A stretch of DNA of 64,000 nucleotides from NCBI GenBank assembly GCA_965245735.1, contig CBDFAX010000002.1, positions 1 to 64,000 of the forward strand. Reading direction: 5' to 3'. Source of the stretch: Abiotrophia sp965245735. GTDB taxonomy: Bacteria > Bacillota > Bacilli > Lactobacillales > Aerococcaceae. The position numbers were made by a program, and so were the translations under genes. The notes under the pieces are model-generated. The model saw only the letters and a program-made list of their open reading frames with translations. It was not told the DNA's origin and did not search any database. Shown piece by piece: positions 42,410 through 51,270 of the stretch; positions within the stretch are counted from its first letter, which is position 1; each line of letters starts with the position of its first letter.

Positions 42410-43083
42410 TATTTCCGCCCCCTTCTATTAAGACTTTGCTGCCAGTATGCCATATAGAGTGCTACCACGATTAAGCTGGCAATCCCTACAGTCAGAGCTG
42501 TGTTGGCAACATCTGTTGCCGCCGCATCATAACCTGCTTCAGTTAAGGTAGAAATAATCAGCAAGACCCCTGAAGAACCGACAAAGATATTTTGAGAGTA
42601 GAAGTTGGCAATATTTTCTACGGCCGCACACTTACCCTTAATCGCGTCGACTTCTTCGTCACTCAAATCCTCACCGCATTTCTCACGCACAGCTGCTTCA
42701 GTCATGGGATAGATCAAGGGCCGGATAAATTGCACGTGCCCACCTAGAGGAATTTGGAAGGCCAGGGACACCTCACGAATCACAACATAGGTATAGAGCA
42801 AAATAGGTGCCGTCAAGCCCTTGAGCTTACTAATCAGATGCTGGGCTTGTTGACGCAAACCAAATCGTTCTACCATAGCAATCATGGGAATTGGAATCAA
42901 GAAGATGGTGACCAAACGGTTCTTGACAAAGTTTTCCCCCAAGAGAATTAATGCCTCTTGCCAGTGAATGCCAGCCACTAAAGCCGTTGACAAAGCTGCC
43001 ACGATTAAGACCGCCATGGTATCCAACTTGAGCGAAAAACCAAGGACAATAATTACAATACCAATTAAAATGAACCAGTTCAT
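42409..43083 (-). CDS. DUF969 family membrane protein, putative 5-oxoproline transporter subunit
   Basis: A protein of 224 residues with about five to six hydrophobic segments and a cytoplasmic loop EKCGEDLSDEEVDAIKGKC near the middle. It pairs with DUF979, and both resemble halves of a larger ion-transporter-type permease. First gene of the DUF969-DUF979-pcp operon. No strong promoter could be assigned in the 43084-43216 gap. Confidence 0.8.
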   Translation of the reverse strand: MNWFILIGIVIIVLGFSLKLDTMAVLIVAALSTALVAGIHWQEALILLGENFVKNRLVTIFLIPIPMIAMVERFGLRQQAQHLISKLKGLTAPILLYTYVVIREVSLAFQIPLGGHVQFIRPLIYPMTEAAVREKCGEDLSDEEVDAIKGKCAAVENIANFYSQNIFVGSSGVLLIISTLTEAGYDAAATDVANTALTVGIASLIVVALYMAYWQQSLNRRGRK

Positions 43084-43216
43084 ACTGTCACTCCTTTCAA
43101 ATTGTTTACTCTAAATATAGCGATTATCCTGCTCAAAGTAAAGCTTTTCCGAACAAAAAGCGCCAACTGAATCTAAATGTCCGGTTTTAATGCCACGGAA
43201 ATTATGAGACGCAAAT

Positions 43217-43260
43217 AAAAAAGCTCAAGAATCGGCACTAAACCGATACTTGAGTTTTTT
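43217..43260. terminator. Terminator of the M50 protease gene
   Basis: ACTCAAGTATCGG / CCGATTCTTGAG stem with one mismatch and flanking A and T runs; its edge touches the stop codon. Confidence 0.75.
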
Positions 43261-44369
43261 TAATTATTACTAGCGTGTTCTGCTTGAATTTTCTCTTCCA
43301 AGTAATCAATAATCCGAGCTTCCTGCTCCTGGGCTCTAAGATTATGGGCGCGAGGCAGGCGTTTCTTAGCTTGCGCCAAATGCTCCAGAGCCGTCGCTAG
43401 ATCCCCCTTGACTCGCCAGTAATAGGCTGCTTGAGCCGTTGAATTTTCTGGTCGCTTGGCCTTCAGCATGGCCACTAGGAGTGGATCTTCCAGTAAGGTC
43501 GTAATCAGGGGATCTTCGGGATGTTGCAGGCTAGCCGCAAAAAGTAAGAGACGCAAGATTTCCTGACGATAGGGCGTCACCATATCCTCCCGTTCCTGGT
43601 AGATTTTCTTAGCCAGGATATAGACTTCTTCGAACTGACCCTGATCCACTAGTTGCTCTAAGTCATAGAAAAGCGTAACGTCGGTCAAGAAGTTAGTCTC
43701 ATTAATCGTAACGCGCCGTAGATAGCGATATTTCTCATCATAAGACTTACCGCGATTGGCCCAGTAATTATCCTCTAGCATTAGAAAGAAGACCAGACGG
43801 TTTATTTCACTTTTGCTCAATAAAAGCAGGTTCTTGCCATCATTGAAACTCATGGGAATGGCGTTGGTCAGGCCCATTAAAATCCCTAGGCTAGCAAAGA
43901 CAAAGACATAGATATTAGGCCAGAGCCAATAGGCCAAAACACTGGTCAAAATATTGGCCAGAAAACCACCCGCTAGGTAGAGCCTAAAAGGAAATTTTGG
44001 GCTTTGATAGCGTGGCGGGCGCATCAAACACTGCCCCCCTGTCCCGGCCACATGTTGCCAGCGAAACTTAAAGCCACCTGACTCTGTTTTTTCTAATTTT
44101 AAATCCATAACCCGGAAACTAACAAATTTATAACCTGTCAGCAGGCCACCAAGCAAATGGCCCCCTTCATGAATTATAATATGTAAAATCGTGCTCACTA
44201 TAAAGGTCGCCAGCAAATAGATAATGGACACATGGCGTATCTGATTGGCAAGTGATGGACCAAAGAAGCGTCCTATTAGAAGGCCGATTGCAGCGCCCAC
44301 TATGAGGCAGAGCACGATGTAGCCTAGCTGACGCCAGATTGAAGTTTTTCTTGTATTTTTTTGCGCCAT
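43260..44369 (-). CDS. M50-type membrane metalloprotease homologue
   Basis: A protein of 369 residues. After a first membrane segment (about 13-32) a second contains HEGGH (residues about 67-71), the zinc-binding HExxH of site-2 proteases, and a third ends in TNAIPMSFNDGKNL, matching the second M50 motif (NxxPxxxxDG) that gives the Asp ligand. Loops carry basic KFVSFRVMDLKLEK. From about residue 190 on, a soluble helical region with TPR-like pairs follows. It probably cleaves within or near the membrane, but no substrate is evident. It stands alone with its own terminator. It is not RseP, since no PDZ domain is present. Confidence 0.75.
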   Translation of the reverse strand: MAQKNTRKTSIWRQLGYIVLCLIVGAAIGLLIGRFFGPSLANQIRHVSIIYLLATFIVSTILHIIIHEGGHLLGGLLTGYKFVSFRVMDLKLEKTESGGFKFRWQHVAGTGGQCLMRPPRYQSPKFPFRLYLAGGFLANILTSVLAYWLWPNIYVFVFASLGILMGLTNAIPMSFNDGKNLLLLSKSEINRLVFFLMLEDNYWANRGKSYDEKYRYLRRVTINETNFLTDVTLFYDLEQLVDQGQFEEVYILAKKIYQEREDMVTPYRQEILRLLLFAASLQHPEDPLITTLLEDPLLVAMLKAKRPENSTAQAAYYWRVKGDLATALEHLAQAKKRLPRAHNLRAQEQEARIIDYLEEKIQAEHASNN

Positions 44370-44526
44370 TATAGTTCCTCCCTTTCAGTCCAAGTCGCCA
44401 CCAATATAGTCTCTATTATACTGGATAGCCCCTAGTGGTTCAAGGTCAAGAATTGCCACCAAGAGGTAATAATATGATTAAAGCCCATAACAGCCATATT
44501 AGTCGACTCCTGACAAAATGGCTCTG

Positions 44527-44555
44527 TTGACAGGCTTCTGCTTTCGTGTTACACT
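44527..44555 (+). promoter_or_regulatory. Promoter of the metI transcript
   Basis: TTGACA (44527-44532), 17 nt, TACACT (44550-44555). Confidence 0.8.
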
Positions 44556-44561
44556 GAGGCA

Positions 44562-44815
44562 AATACTACTTCGATGACGAGATGAGTAAGTCAAGCCTCG
44601 GTCTTTAGAGAGCCCTAGTTGCTGCAAATGGGTGGCCACCTTGACCCAAGATGACCTCTGAGAATTTCACTGTTTTTCAGCCAGTGAGACGTTCGCAACG
44701 TTACTGCCAAGTCTTAGACTTACCAAGGTGCTTGCTGTGAGGCAAGCGCAAAATCGGGTGGTACCACGAAGATTCGTCCCGGCGCACAGGCCTTTTCCTG
44801 TGCGTCGGGCTTTTT
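44562..44815 (+). promoter_or_regulatory. T-box riboswitch, methionine specific
   Basis: Stem I has the usual GATGACGAG and AGAGAG segments. The specifier loop reads AAG-ATG-ACCTCTGAG with the codon ATG at 44651-44653, so it should bind tRNA-Met. The T-box core GGGTGGTACCACG (44756-44768) precedes the terminator 44777-44815 (GGCGCACAGG / CCTGTGCGTC, then TTTTT). Uncharged tRNA-Met would favour the antiterminator and switch on metI. Confidence 0.92.
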
Positions 44816-44850
44816 CTTTGACCCATTAATCCATAAAGGAGTTGACCCTG

Positions 44851-45936
44851 ATGACCCATCGCGACACTCAACTAGCCCAACTGGGCAACCGCCAAGACCA
44901 ACAGACCGGCGCAGTCTCCCTACCTATTCACCTGTCTACCGCCTACGCCCATCCAGGTTTGGGCCAAAGTACAGGCTTTGACTATACCCGAACCAAAAAC
45001 CCTACCCGTACCGTCTTAGAAGAAGGCCTGGCTGCCCTCGAAGGTGGCGCACAAGCAGTGGTGACCTCTTCTGGTATGAGTGCCATCCAGCTAGTCTTAG
45101 GTCTTTTCCCGGCTGGGAGTCAATTCCTGGTAACGCGGGACGTATATGGGGGTAGCTTCCGCTACTTCGATAAACTCCAAGCACAGGGCTTCTATCAATT
45201 TACTTATTTCCAAGATTTAGAAGACTTGACCTCCTTAATTAGCGATCAAGTAGCTGCAGTCTTTGTCGAGACACCTACCAACCCGCTGATGCAAGAAATT
45301 GATTTGGCTGCTGTTGCCCAACTCTGTCAACACCACCAAACACGCCTTATCGTGGATAACACCTTCTTAACGCCTCTACGTCAACGTCCCCTAGAATTAG
45401 GGGCTGACTTAGTGATTCATTCAGGCACCAAATACCTGACTGGCCATAACGACATCTTGGCTGGTGTGGTGGTGGCCAAGGATGCTAGCTTGGGCGAGCA
45501 ACTAGTCTGGTTGTCTAACACAACAGGCCCAACCTTGTCGCCTTTTGACTGTTGGCTCTTTATCCGTTCACTTAAAACCCTGTCCCTGCGACTAGACCGA
45601 CAAGAAGCCAATGCTCAGGCCCTAGCCCAAGCCCTAAGCCAACACCCTAAAATCAAAGAAGTCCTATACCCTGGTCGCGGCGCCATGATGTCCATTAAGA
45701 TTCAAGATGCCAACAAGGTAGACAGCTTCTTAAGAGCTCTCAAGGTCTTCACCTTCGCCGAGAGCTTGGGGGGTGTCGAAAGCTTCATCACCTATCCAAC
45801 CACCCAAACCCATGCTGACATCCCGCAAGACATTCGCGAGTCTTATGGTTTAACAGCCGACTTACTACGGGTATCCGTAGGGATTGAAGACCCGCAGGAT
45901 TTAATTGCGGATATTATTCAGGCCCTCAATGCCTAA
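44851..45936 (+). CDS. metI: Cystathionine gamma-synthase / O-acetylhomoserine thiolyase
   Basis: A protein of 361 residues. ATG 44851 lies 9 nt after AAAGGAG; a TTG 9 nt earlier overlaps the spacing. It belongs to the Cys/Met PLP family: YTRTKNPTR near 45, SSGMSAI near 73, the PLP lysine Lys194 in HSGTKYLTGHND, and FAESLGGVESFITYP at the C-terminus, typical of MetI of Bacillus. It condenses O-acetylhomoserine with cysteine to cystathionine, or with sulfide to homocysteine. It should use the product of MetA. The Met T-box in front confirms the pathway. No metC gene is adjacent. Confidence 0.93.
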   Translation: MTHRDTQLAQLGNRQDQQTGAVSLPIHLSTAYAHPGLGQSTGFDYTRTKNPTRTVLEEGLAALEGGAQAVVTSSGMSAIQLVLGLFPAGSQFLVTRDVYGGSFRYFDKLQAQGFYQFTYFQDLEDLTSLISDQVAAVFVETPTNPLMQEIDLAAVAQLCQHHQTRLIVDNTFLTPLRQRPLELGADLVIHSGTKYLTGHNDILAGVVVAKDASLGEQLVWLSNTTGPTLSPFDCWLFIRSLKTLSLRLDRQEANAQALAQALSQHPKIKEVLYPGRGAMMSIKIQDANKVDSFLRALKVFTFAESLGGVESFITYPTTQTHADIPQDIRESYGLTADLLRVSVGIEDPQDLIADIIQALNA

Positions 45937-45937
45937 G

Positions 45938-45969
45938 AAAAAGCGAAGTGCTTCTGCACTTCGCTTTTC
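45938..45969 (+). terminator. Terminator of metI
   Basis: AAAAAGCGAAGTGC / GCACTTCGCTTTT hairpin directly after the stop. Confidence 0.85.
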
Positions 45970-45979
45970 TAATGCTATC

Positions 45980-46010
45980 AAAAACCACACGGCATCCGCC
46001 ATGTGGTTTT
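45980..46010 (-). terminator. Terminator of ddl
   Basis: AAAACCACA / TGTGGTTTT stem with a partly paired loop, 5 bp past the ddl stop. Confidence 0.75.
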
Positions 46011-46014
46011 GTCT

Positions 46015-47103
46015 TTAACGACTTACTTGTTTATAAGCTTGCTTGTCTTCGAAGCTCTTAAGCGCTAACTGCAAGAGCTCTTCAATCAAGTCACGGGTAT
46101 TAAGCCCGGTCGCTTCCCAAAGACAAGGATACATGCTGTAAGGGGTAAAGCCTGGCATGGTGTTAATTTCATTGATATAGATATCGTGGCTAGCCGTCAC
46201 AAAGAAGTCAACCCGCGACAAGCCCTTGCCATCCAATGCGCGGTAGGCGCGTAGGGCATATTCTTGAATCTTGTCACTAATGGCGTCTGGCAATTGAGCC
46301 GGAATCTCCATTTCAACTGTGTTGTTGACATACTTCTCATCATAGTCATAGAAATCAGCAGTCTTGACCAGACGGCCAACTACACTAGCGTGTGCATCAT
46401 CGTTGCCTAGAACTGCTACTTCGCACTCTTGGGCAGAAATCCCTTGTTCCACCACGATGCGACGGTCAAATTGCAGGGCTTTCTCTACGGCTGCACGCAG
46501 CTCTTCGGTCGTGGTGGCTTTAGAAATCCCCACGCTAGAGCCCATGTTAGCAGGCTTTACAAAGAGCGGATAGAGCAAGTTGCCCTCGCAGCGATTCATC
46601 CATTCCTCAGGGGACTGAGCCCATTCACGAGAATCAAAGGCCACGTATGGTACTTGTGGTAAGCCAGCTTGGTGGAAAAGTTGTTTGGAAATGACCTTGT
46701 CCATACCGCAGGCACTAGCAGTCACGCCAGCCCCGACATATGGCATACCTAAGACTTCCAAGAAGCCTTGGATGGTCCCGTCTTCACCGTTAGGACCATG
46801 TAAGACAGGAAAGACAATGGTGTCTGCTTCCTTAATGTCGCCTGGTTGAATGAAGGTCCCGACTGATTGACCCTCCGGCCCCTCAGCCCAACGTGCTTGC
46901 GGACCAACAGTTAAGGCCAGTTGGTTAGAGTGGCTAAGCGGCCCTGATAAAGGCGCTCCTTTGAGCCAGTCCCCTTGCTTAGTAATGTAAACAGGTTGTA
47001 CTTCATAGTAGTTATACATGATGGACTGCATAATATTATGTGCTGAAATCAAGGAAATATCATGTTCAGCACTCTGCCCACCATAGAGTAAGACGATTTT
47101 CAT
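46015..47103 (-). CDS. ddl: D-alanine--D-alanine ligase
   Basis: A protein of 362 residues. ATG 47103 has GGAGG 8 nt upstream; the longer frame overlaps the preceding gene and lacks a site. ATP-grasp enzyme: KIVLLYGGQSAEHDISLISA at the N-terminus, HGPNGEDGTIQG near 100, FVKPANMGSSVGISK near 185, and INEINTMPGFTPYSMYP near the end. It joins two D-Ala for peptidoglycan precursors. The loop residues EYDEKYVN (here YDYDEKYVNNTVEM) belong to the D-Ala-D-Ala class, not the D-lactate class. It follows an unknown gene by 20 bp. Confidence 0.95.
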   Translation of the reverse strand: MKIVLLYGGQSAEHDISLISAHNIMQSIMYNYYEVQPVYITKQGDWLKGAPLSGPLSHSNQLALTVGPQARWAEGPEGQSVGTFIQPGDIKEADTIVFPVLHGPNGEDGTIQGFLEVLGMPYVGAGVTASACGMDKVISKQLFHQAGLPQVPYVAFDSREWAQSPEEWMNRCEGNLLYPLFVKPANMGSSVGISKATTTEELRAAVEKALQFDRRIVVEQGISAQECEVAVLGNDDAHASVVGRLVKTADFYDYDEKYVNNTVEMEIPAQLPDAISDKIQEYALRAYRALDGKGLSRVDFFVTASHDIYINEINTMPGFTPYSMYPCLWEATGLNTRDLIEELLQLALKSFEDKQAYKQVSR

Positions 47104-47123
47104 GTAAAGTTCCTCCATCAAAT

Positions 47124-47873
47124 TTAGATATTCAATACCAGACGCCAATGGTTGGCACTTGTATCATAGACAATCTCCCCAATCTGCTCTGCCATATTTT
47201 GATTCTGTGAGAGCAGGGTCAACTCATCTTCAATCACGAAGAGTGGCACTGACCATTTTCCGTTATGAGAGTGAGCTTGCACGAAGTCCACCTTAATGCC
47301 GTTGGCGAATAAAGGGGCCAGTTCCTCTGCTACATGTGCAGGCAAGAGGGAGACTGTCTGGCGTTTAGAGAAGAAGAGGTTCTTATTCTCATTGACCAGA
47401 TCCATCATGCGTTCGGTCATATTCCGAGCAAAGCGCGGGTAGAAGTCTTGAATATGCCGATAGAAGAGCTTGTTGAGCCCATTAGGTAAAGTGAGATAGA
47501 CAAAGTTATTCTGCAACTTATAGAAGAAAGCTGAGCGTAGGACATTGGAAGAGTGGAAGAGATAAAGCAATTCCGCAATTTCCTGAGGAGTCAATTGATG
47601 CATGAGTTCAATGGATTCGAAGTCAATCCAGTTAGACATCCGCAGCTTCTGGGCTTGGACTGTCTCCATATACCGTAAGACTTCTGACCGTCCCCGCAAA
47701 ATCTTGAAGTTGGTCTGCACATCAAAGCGACCAAAATTAGCCGGTGCTTCTGCCAAAATCAAGTTATTAGGTAAATTCTGTGCACTAAAGTCGTCACTAG
47801 TCAGACTTAGGGCCCGGGTCATCATATAGTTGGTAACCGAGTCATAATGCACATAGAGGTTAACCCGTTTCAT
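47124..47873 (-). CDS. Conserved-looking protein of unknown function upstream of ddl
   Basis: A protein of 249 residues. ATG 47873 follows AAAGGAGG; an earlier in-frame start has no such site. No family is recognised. It has no signal peptide or membrane segment. The N-terminus (MKRVNLYVHYDSV) is a beta strand pattern, the middle is helix-rich and aromatic (NWIDFESIELMHQLTPQEIAELLYLFHSS spans two helices), and the C-terminus is again beta-like (IGEIVYDTSANHWRLVLNI). Spacing of 20 bp to ddl suggests one transcript and perhaps a link to wall synthesis. The codon use looks like that of its neighbours. Confidence 0.75.
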   Translation of the reverse strand: MKRVNLYVHYDSVTNYMMTRALSLTSDDFSAQNLPNNLILAEAPANFGRFDVQTNFKILRGRSEVLRYMETVQAQKLRMSNWIDFESIELMHQLTPQEIAELLYLFHSSNVLRSAFFYKLQNNFVYLTLPNGLNKLFYRHIQDFYPRFARNMTERMMDLVNENKNLFFSKRQTVSLLPAHVAEELAPLFANGIKVDFVQAHSHNGKWSVPLFVIEDELTLLSQNQNMAEQIGEIVYDTSANHWRLVLNI

Positions 47874-47933
47874 CTCATGCCTCCTTTCCATGCTAGCTAG
47901 TAGGTCAATAATATAATGGGAGCAAGTTTAGAC

Positions 47934-48506
47934 TTAGAAGCTTACTTTTGGTGCTTCTTTTGCTTCAGCTGGTGCTTGTAGGTAAGCCTTTGGTGCAAAG
48001 CCACTTAAGCCAGCTACCAAGCTGTTAGGGAAGGTTTGGATCCCAGTGTTGTATTGGCCGATGCTTGAGTTGTAGATTTGACGTGCTTTGGCAATCAAGT
48101 CTTCGGTTTCTTCCAAGCTGCGTTGTAAGTCTAAGTAGTTTTGGTTAGCTTTGAGCTCAGGATAAGCTTCTGCTACAGCCAATAAACGAGATAAAGCACC
48201 TGTCAATTGGTTTGATAATTCGTTCTTTTGCTCAGGTGTTGCATCCATTGGCAAGTTAACGATTTGTTGACGCGCCTTCACTACGGCATCTAAGGTTTCA
48301 CTCTCGTGTTTAGAGTAACCTTTGACTGTTTCCACTAAGTTTGGAATTAAGTCGTTACGACGTTGGAGTTGCACGTCTACTTGGCTGAAGCTCTCTTCAG
48401 ACCAGTTACGTAAACGAACTAAACGGTTGTAGACAGATGCCCAGAAGACTACTAATAGGACCACAATCCCAGCAATAATCCCTAAAACAGTCCATAATGT
48501 ACTCAT
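47934..48506 (-). CDS. lemA: LemA family membrane protein
   Basis: A protein of 190 residues. One N-terminal membrane segment (about residues 5-27) is followed by the helical-bundle LemA domain: VYNRLVRLRNWSEESFSQVDVQLQRRNDLIPNLVETVKGY in sequence, with the invariant RRxxLIPNLV segment near 49. Function is not well known; LemA proteins may arrange membrane or stress complexes. No HtpX protease gene, its frequent partner, lies beside it here. The C-terminus is Ala/Glu/Pro rich. Confidence 0.9.
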   Translation of the reverse strand: MSTLWTVLGIIAGIVVLLVVFWASVYNRLVRLRNWSEESFSQVDVQLQRRNDLIPNLVETVKGYSKHESETLDAVVKARQQIVNLPMDATPEQKNELSNQLTGALSRLLAVAEAYPELKANQNYLDLQRSLEETEDLIAKARQIYNSSIGQYNTGIQTFPNSLVAGLSGFAPKAYLQAPAEAKEAPKVSF

Positions 48507-48597
48507 AAAAAAACATCCTTTCGAATTTTAGTCTCGTCCTCTATTATAAGCCAAAAACCTTGTCTTGTCACGCTTTGCGCAAGATTGTTACCTAAAA

Positions 48598-48625
48598 TAA
48601 AAAAAGAGCCCCAAGGGGCTCTTAA
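48598..48625 (-). terminator. Terminator of rpmE2
   Basis: AAGAGCCCC / GGGGCTCTT stem followed by TTTTTT on the minus strand. Confidence 0.85.
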
Positions 48626-48648
48626 TCTTCTGTGGATAGAAGGATGAC

Positions 48649-48897
48649 TTATTTGTTGAAGCCGTACTTCTTGTTGAAGCGGTCCACACGACCATCTGCT
48701 TGGGTAAATTTTTGACGCCCAGTGTAGAATGGATGTGAATCAGACGAAATTTCCACACGGATTAATGGGTAAGTGTTGCCATCTTCCCACTCAACCGTTT
48801 CGTTAGAAGTTTTCGTTGAACCTGACAAGAATTTGTAACCAGTAGTAGTGTCCATGAAGACAACTGGTTGGTAGTTTGGATGAATATCTGGTCTCAT
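48649..48897 (-). CDS. rpmE2: Ribosomal protein L31 type B
   Basis: A protein of 82 residues. It begins MRPDIHPNYQPVVFMD and ends VDRFNKKYGFNK. The CxxC zinc pair of L31 type A is missing, so this is the zinc-independent type B form. In many Firmicutes the type B gene helps free zinc in shortage and is repressed by Zur or AdcR; no clear site was seen upstream here, and it may be the only L31 of this organism. Confidence 0.96.
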   Translation of the reverse strand: MRPDIHPNYQPVVFMDTTTGYKFLSGSTKTSNETVEWEDGNTYPLIRVEISSDSHPFYTGRQKFTQADGRVDRFNKKYGFNK

Positions 48898-49051
48898 TTA
48901 TGAACTTCCTTTCTGCCCTAGGCTATTTGCTAGTCTAGAGTTATTTGTCTGCACTCGGTGCAACACTAATATCATACCTAATTCTCTGCCAAATGTAAAG
49001 AATAAATTTGGTCCTTAGCTAGAAAAGCTAGCACCTAGCGTCAGACAGGCC

Positions 49052-49570
49052 TTAGTGGATATCCCAGGGGAAATCCAAGTTGAGGCCTGACTGGAATTGA
49101 GCCGATGCTTTGCGCTCGGCCATGCGTTTGGCCTGGCGTTCTGTGTAGCCTGCGCAGACGAAGATTTCCTCTGGGCCCTCAGGCTGAATAGGGGCGACCT
49201 CAACCGAAGCCCCCGTCTCATCGATGGCTACAAAGGTCAGAAAGGCCGTCGCTGCTAAATAACGTTCTCCCGTCTCAAGGCGTTCGCCCACTACCTTGGC
49301 AAAGACTTCGACCGAGGTACGGCCGGTACCTGTGACAATGGTTTCCACACAGACGGAGTCAGACAAGTGCAGAGGCCGGATAAAGTTGAGCTGGTCCATC
49401 GAGGCCGTCACGCAGAGACTGCGCGTATGGCGGGACACTGTAATACTGGCACAGTTATCAATGAATTCCATGAGCTGACCGCCATAGAGGGTTTGGTGCA
49501 TATTACAATGGAAAGGTAGGATACGGTGGGTTTGCACCGCTCGTGATTCGCGGCAAAACTTAGCCTCCAT
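49052..49570 (-). CDS. Acyl-CoA thioesterase, hotdog fold (YkhA-like)
   Basis: A protein of 172 residues. ATG 49570 follows AAGGAAG, 17 bp after the proS stop. The hotdog domain has NMHQTLYGGQLMEFIDNCASI near 30, the helix with the active-site Asp, and SMDQLNFIRPLHLSDSVCVETIV after it. The C-terminal part (ERQAKRMAERKASAQF) is an additional helix. It cleaves acyl-CoA esters in the cytoplasm; chain-length choice is unknown. Probably co-transcribed with proS. Confidence 0.88.
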   Translation of the reverse strand: MEAKFCRESRAVQTHRILPFHCNMHQTLYGGQLMEFIDNCASITVSRHTRSLCVTASMDQLNFIRPLHLSDSVCVETIVTGTGRTSVEVFAKVVGERLETGERYLAATAFLTFVAIDETGASVEVAPIQPEGPEEIFVCAGYTERQAKRMAERKASAQFQSGLNLDFPWDIH

Positions 49571-49587
49571 CTTAGCTTCCTTCTTTC

Positions 49588-51027
49588 TTAGTAGGCCCGC
49601 GCCAACCATACGGTGTGTTTAGCCGGCTGGCCTGTCACGATACAGGTTGCTTTCTCTGGCACTTGACCTGCAAATGGAATGTTACGCGTGGTGAAGCCAG
49701 TTTCTTCCTTAATCTTGGCTTCGCTCTCTTCAGTGCCATCCCAACCTGCTAACACCCAACCAGGTACTTGGCCAGCTGCCCGCTTTCTTTCGATGTGGGC
49801 TTTGAGCTCATCTAAACTATTGATGTCTGTATAGTAGTTGGCTTGGTTCATTTGGCGCGCCTTTTCTAAGAGTCGTCCTTGCATGCCAGTCAATTCCCCT
49901 TGAACGCTAGCCAAGAAGTCCTCAAATGGCACGGCTACTTTCTCATCTAAGTCGCGAGCCTTCATCATGACTTGCGCATTTTCTAAGTCACGTGGCCCAC
50001 ACTCAATCCGAACTGGCACCCCACGAAGTTCCCATTCATTGAATTTGAAACCTGGTGAGTTGTTGCTGTCATCTACGCGGCAACGGATACCTGCGGCTTT
50101 AAGTTGTGCCTGTAATTCATGGATTTTCTCCAGAATGGCTGGATTCTTCTGCCATGGACCAACCGGAACGAAGACTACTTGAGTTGGAGCCACAGCTGGT
50201 GGCAAGACCAAGCCCTTGTCATCGCCGTGAGTCATAATCATAGCCCCAATCAAACGGGTAGATACCCCGAAGGAACTGGTGTGCGCATAAACGTGCTCGT
50301 TATCTGTATTGAGGTAACGAATGTCGAAAGCCTCGGCAAACTTAGTCCCCATGTAGTGGGAAGTCCCGGCTTGAACGGCCTTACCGTCTTGCATCATGGC
50401 TTCAATCGAGAAGGTGCTAACAGCCCCGGCAAAGCGCTCAGAAGGTGTTTTCTCACCGTCTACCACTGGTACAGCCAAGACACCTTCCACGACTTCCTTA
50501 TAGATTTGGAGCATACGCATGGTACGCTCTAAGGCTTCTTGACCGTCGGCGTGAGCCGTATGGCCTTCTTGCCAGAGGAACTCAGAGGTCCGCAAGAATG
50601 GTAAGGTCTTCTTCTCCCAACGGAAAACGTTGGCCCATTGGTTGATTTCGAGTGGCAGGTCACGGTAGGACTGGATCCAGTTGGAGAAAGCATCCCCAAT
50701 AATGGTCTCAGAAGTTGGACGTAAGGCCAAACGTTCTTCTAATTTCTCACCGGCTGCTTCCGTTACCCATGGTAATTCTGGGCTAAAGCCTTCGATGTGA
50801 TCCTTCTCCTTGTTGAAGAATGATTCAGGAATTAACATTGGGAAGTAGGCATTACGGATGCCTTCTTCCTTGAAACGAGCATCCATCGCTTTTTGGATAT
50901 GTTCCCAAATTTCATAGCCATCTGGCTTAAAAATCATACAGCCTCGCACTGGCGAGTAGTCCATTAAATCTGCTTGTTGAATGGTTTGTAAATACCATTT
51001 TGAGAAATCTTCTTGTCTTGTTACCAT
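49588..51027 (-). CDS. proS: Prolyl-tRNA synthetase, archaeal/eukaryote-like type
   Basis: A protein of 479 residues. The class II motifs are present: FPMLIPESFF near 62, LRPTSETIIGDAFSNWIQSYRDLP near 102 with motif 2 RWEKKTLPFLRTSEF, and motif 3 near THGDDKGLVLPP (251) and the C-terminal extension. The length and the lack of the editing insertion of about 180 residues place it in the archaeal/eukaryotic-like type and not in the usual bacterial type (about 565-615 residues). It loads proline on tRNA-Pro. A proline T-box controls it. Confidence 0.95.
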   Translation of the reverse strand: MVTRQEDFSKWYLQTIQQADLMDYSPVRGCMIFKPDGYEIWEHIQKAMDARFKEEGIRNAYFPMLIPESFFNKEKDHIEGFSPELPWVTEAAGEKLEERLALRPTSETIIGDAFSNWIQSYRDLPLEINQWANVFRWEKKTLPFLRTSEFLWQEGHTAHADGQEALERTMRMLQIYKEVVEGVLAVPVVDGEKTPSERFAGAVSTFSIEAMMQDGKAVQAGTSHYMGTKFAEAFDIRYLNTDNEHVYAHTSSFGVSTRLIGAMIMTHGDDKGLVLPPAVAPTQVVFVPVGPWQKNPAILEKIHELQAQLKAAGIRCRVDDSNNSPGFKFNEWELRGVPVRIECGPRDLENAQVMMKARDLDEKVAVPFEDFLASVQGELTGMQGRLLEKARQMNQANYYTDINSLDELKAHIERKRAAGQVPGWVLAGWDGTEESEAKIKEETGFTTRNIPFAGQVPEKATCIVTGQPAKHTVWLARAY

Positions 51028-51043
51028 CTGGTAAACCTCCTTA

Positions 51044-51264
51044 CAAAAAATCGTGACTGTGCTCCATCCTTAATCAAGGACGAAGCACAGTCACTCCGCG
51101 GTACCACCTTGTTTGCCGACATAGGCGGCGGCCAACTTATAGCCGATAAGGAGGCCAGCCCACTTGTTCTCTTCAATAGTAGGTTCCAATCCGCCAGAGG
51201 GTATGCGACTTCCAGCCAAGGACGCACTCTCTAAAACCATAGGGACTGTACTAGTCTATTTACA
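51044..51264 (-). promoter_or_regulatory. T-box riboswitch, proline specific
   Basis: On the minus strand the leader has AGAGAG in stem I, a specifier loop GGAA-CCT-ACTATTGAA (codon CCT at 51181-51183), the T-box core AAGGTGGTACCGCGG at 51096-51110 and a terminator at 51044-51094 (GTGACTGTGCT / AGCACAGTCAC then TTTTTT). Uncharged tRNA-Pro would turn on proS. Confidence 0.9.
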
Positions 51265-51270
51265 GCTATA

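Noticed and set aside
49010..49040. GCTAGC-rich hairpin after the thioesterase gene
   Set aside because: Short stem without a T run; not called a terminator.
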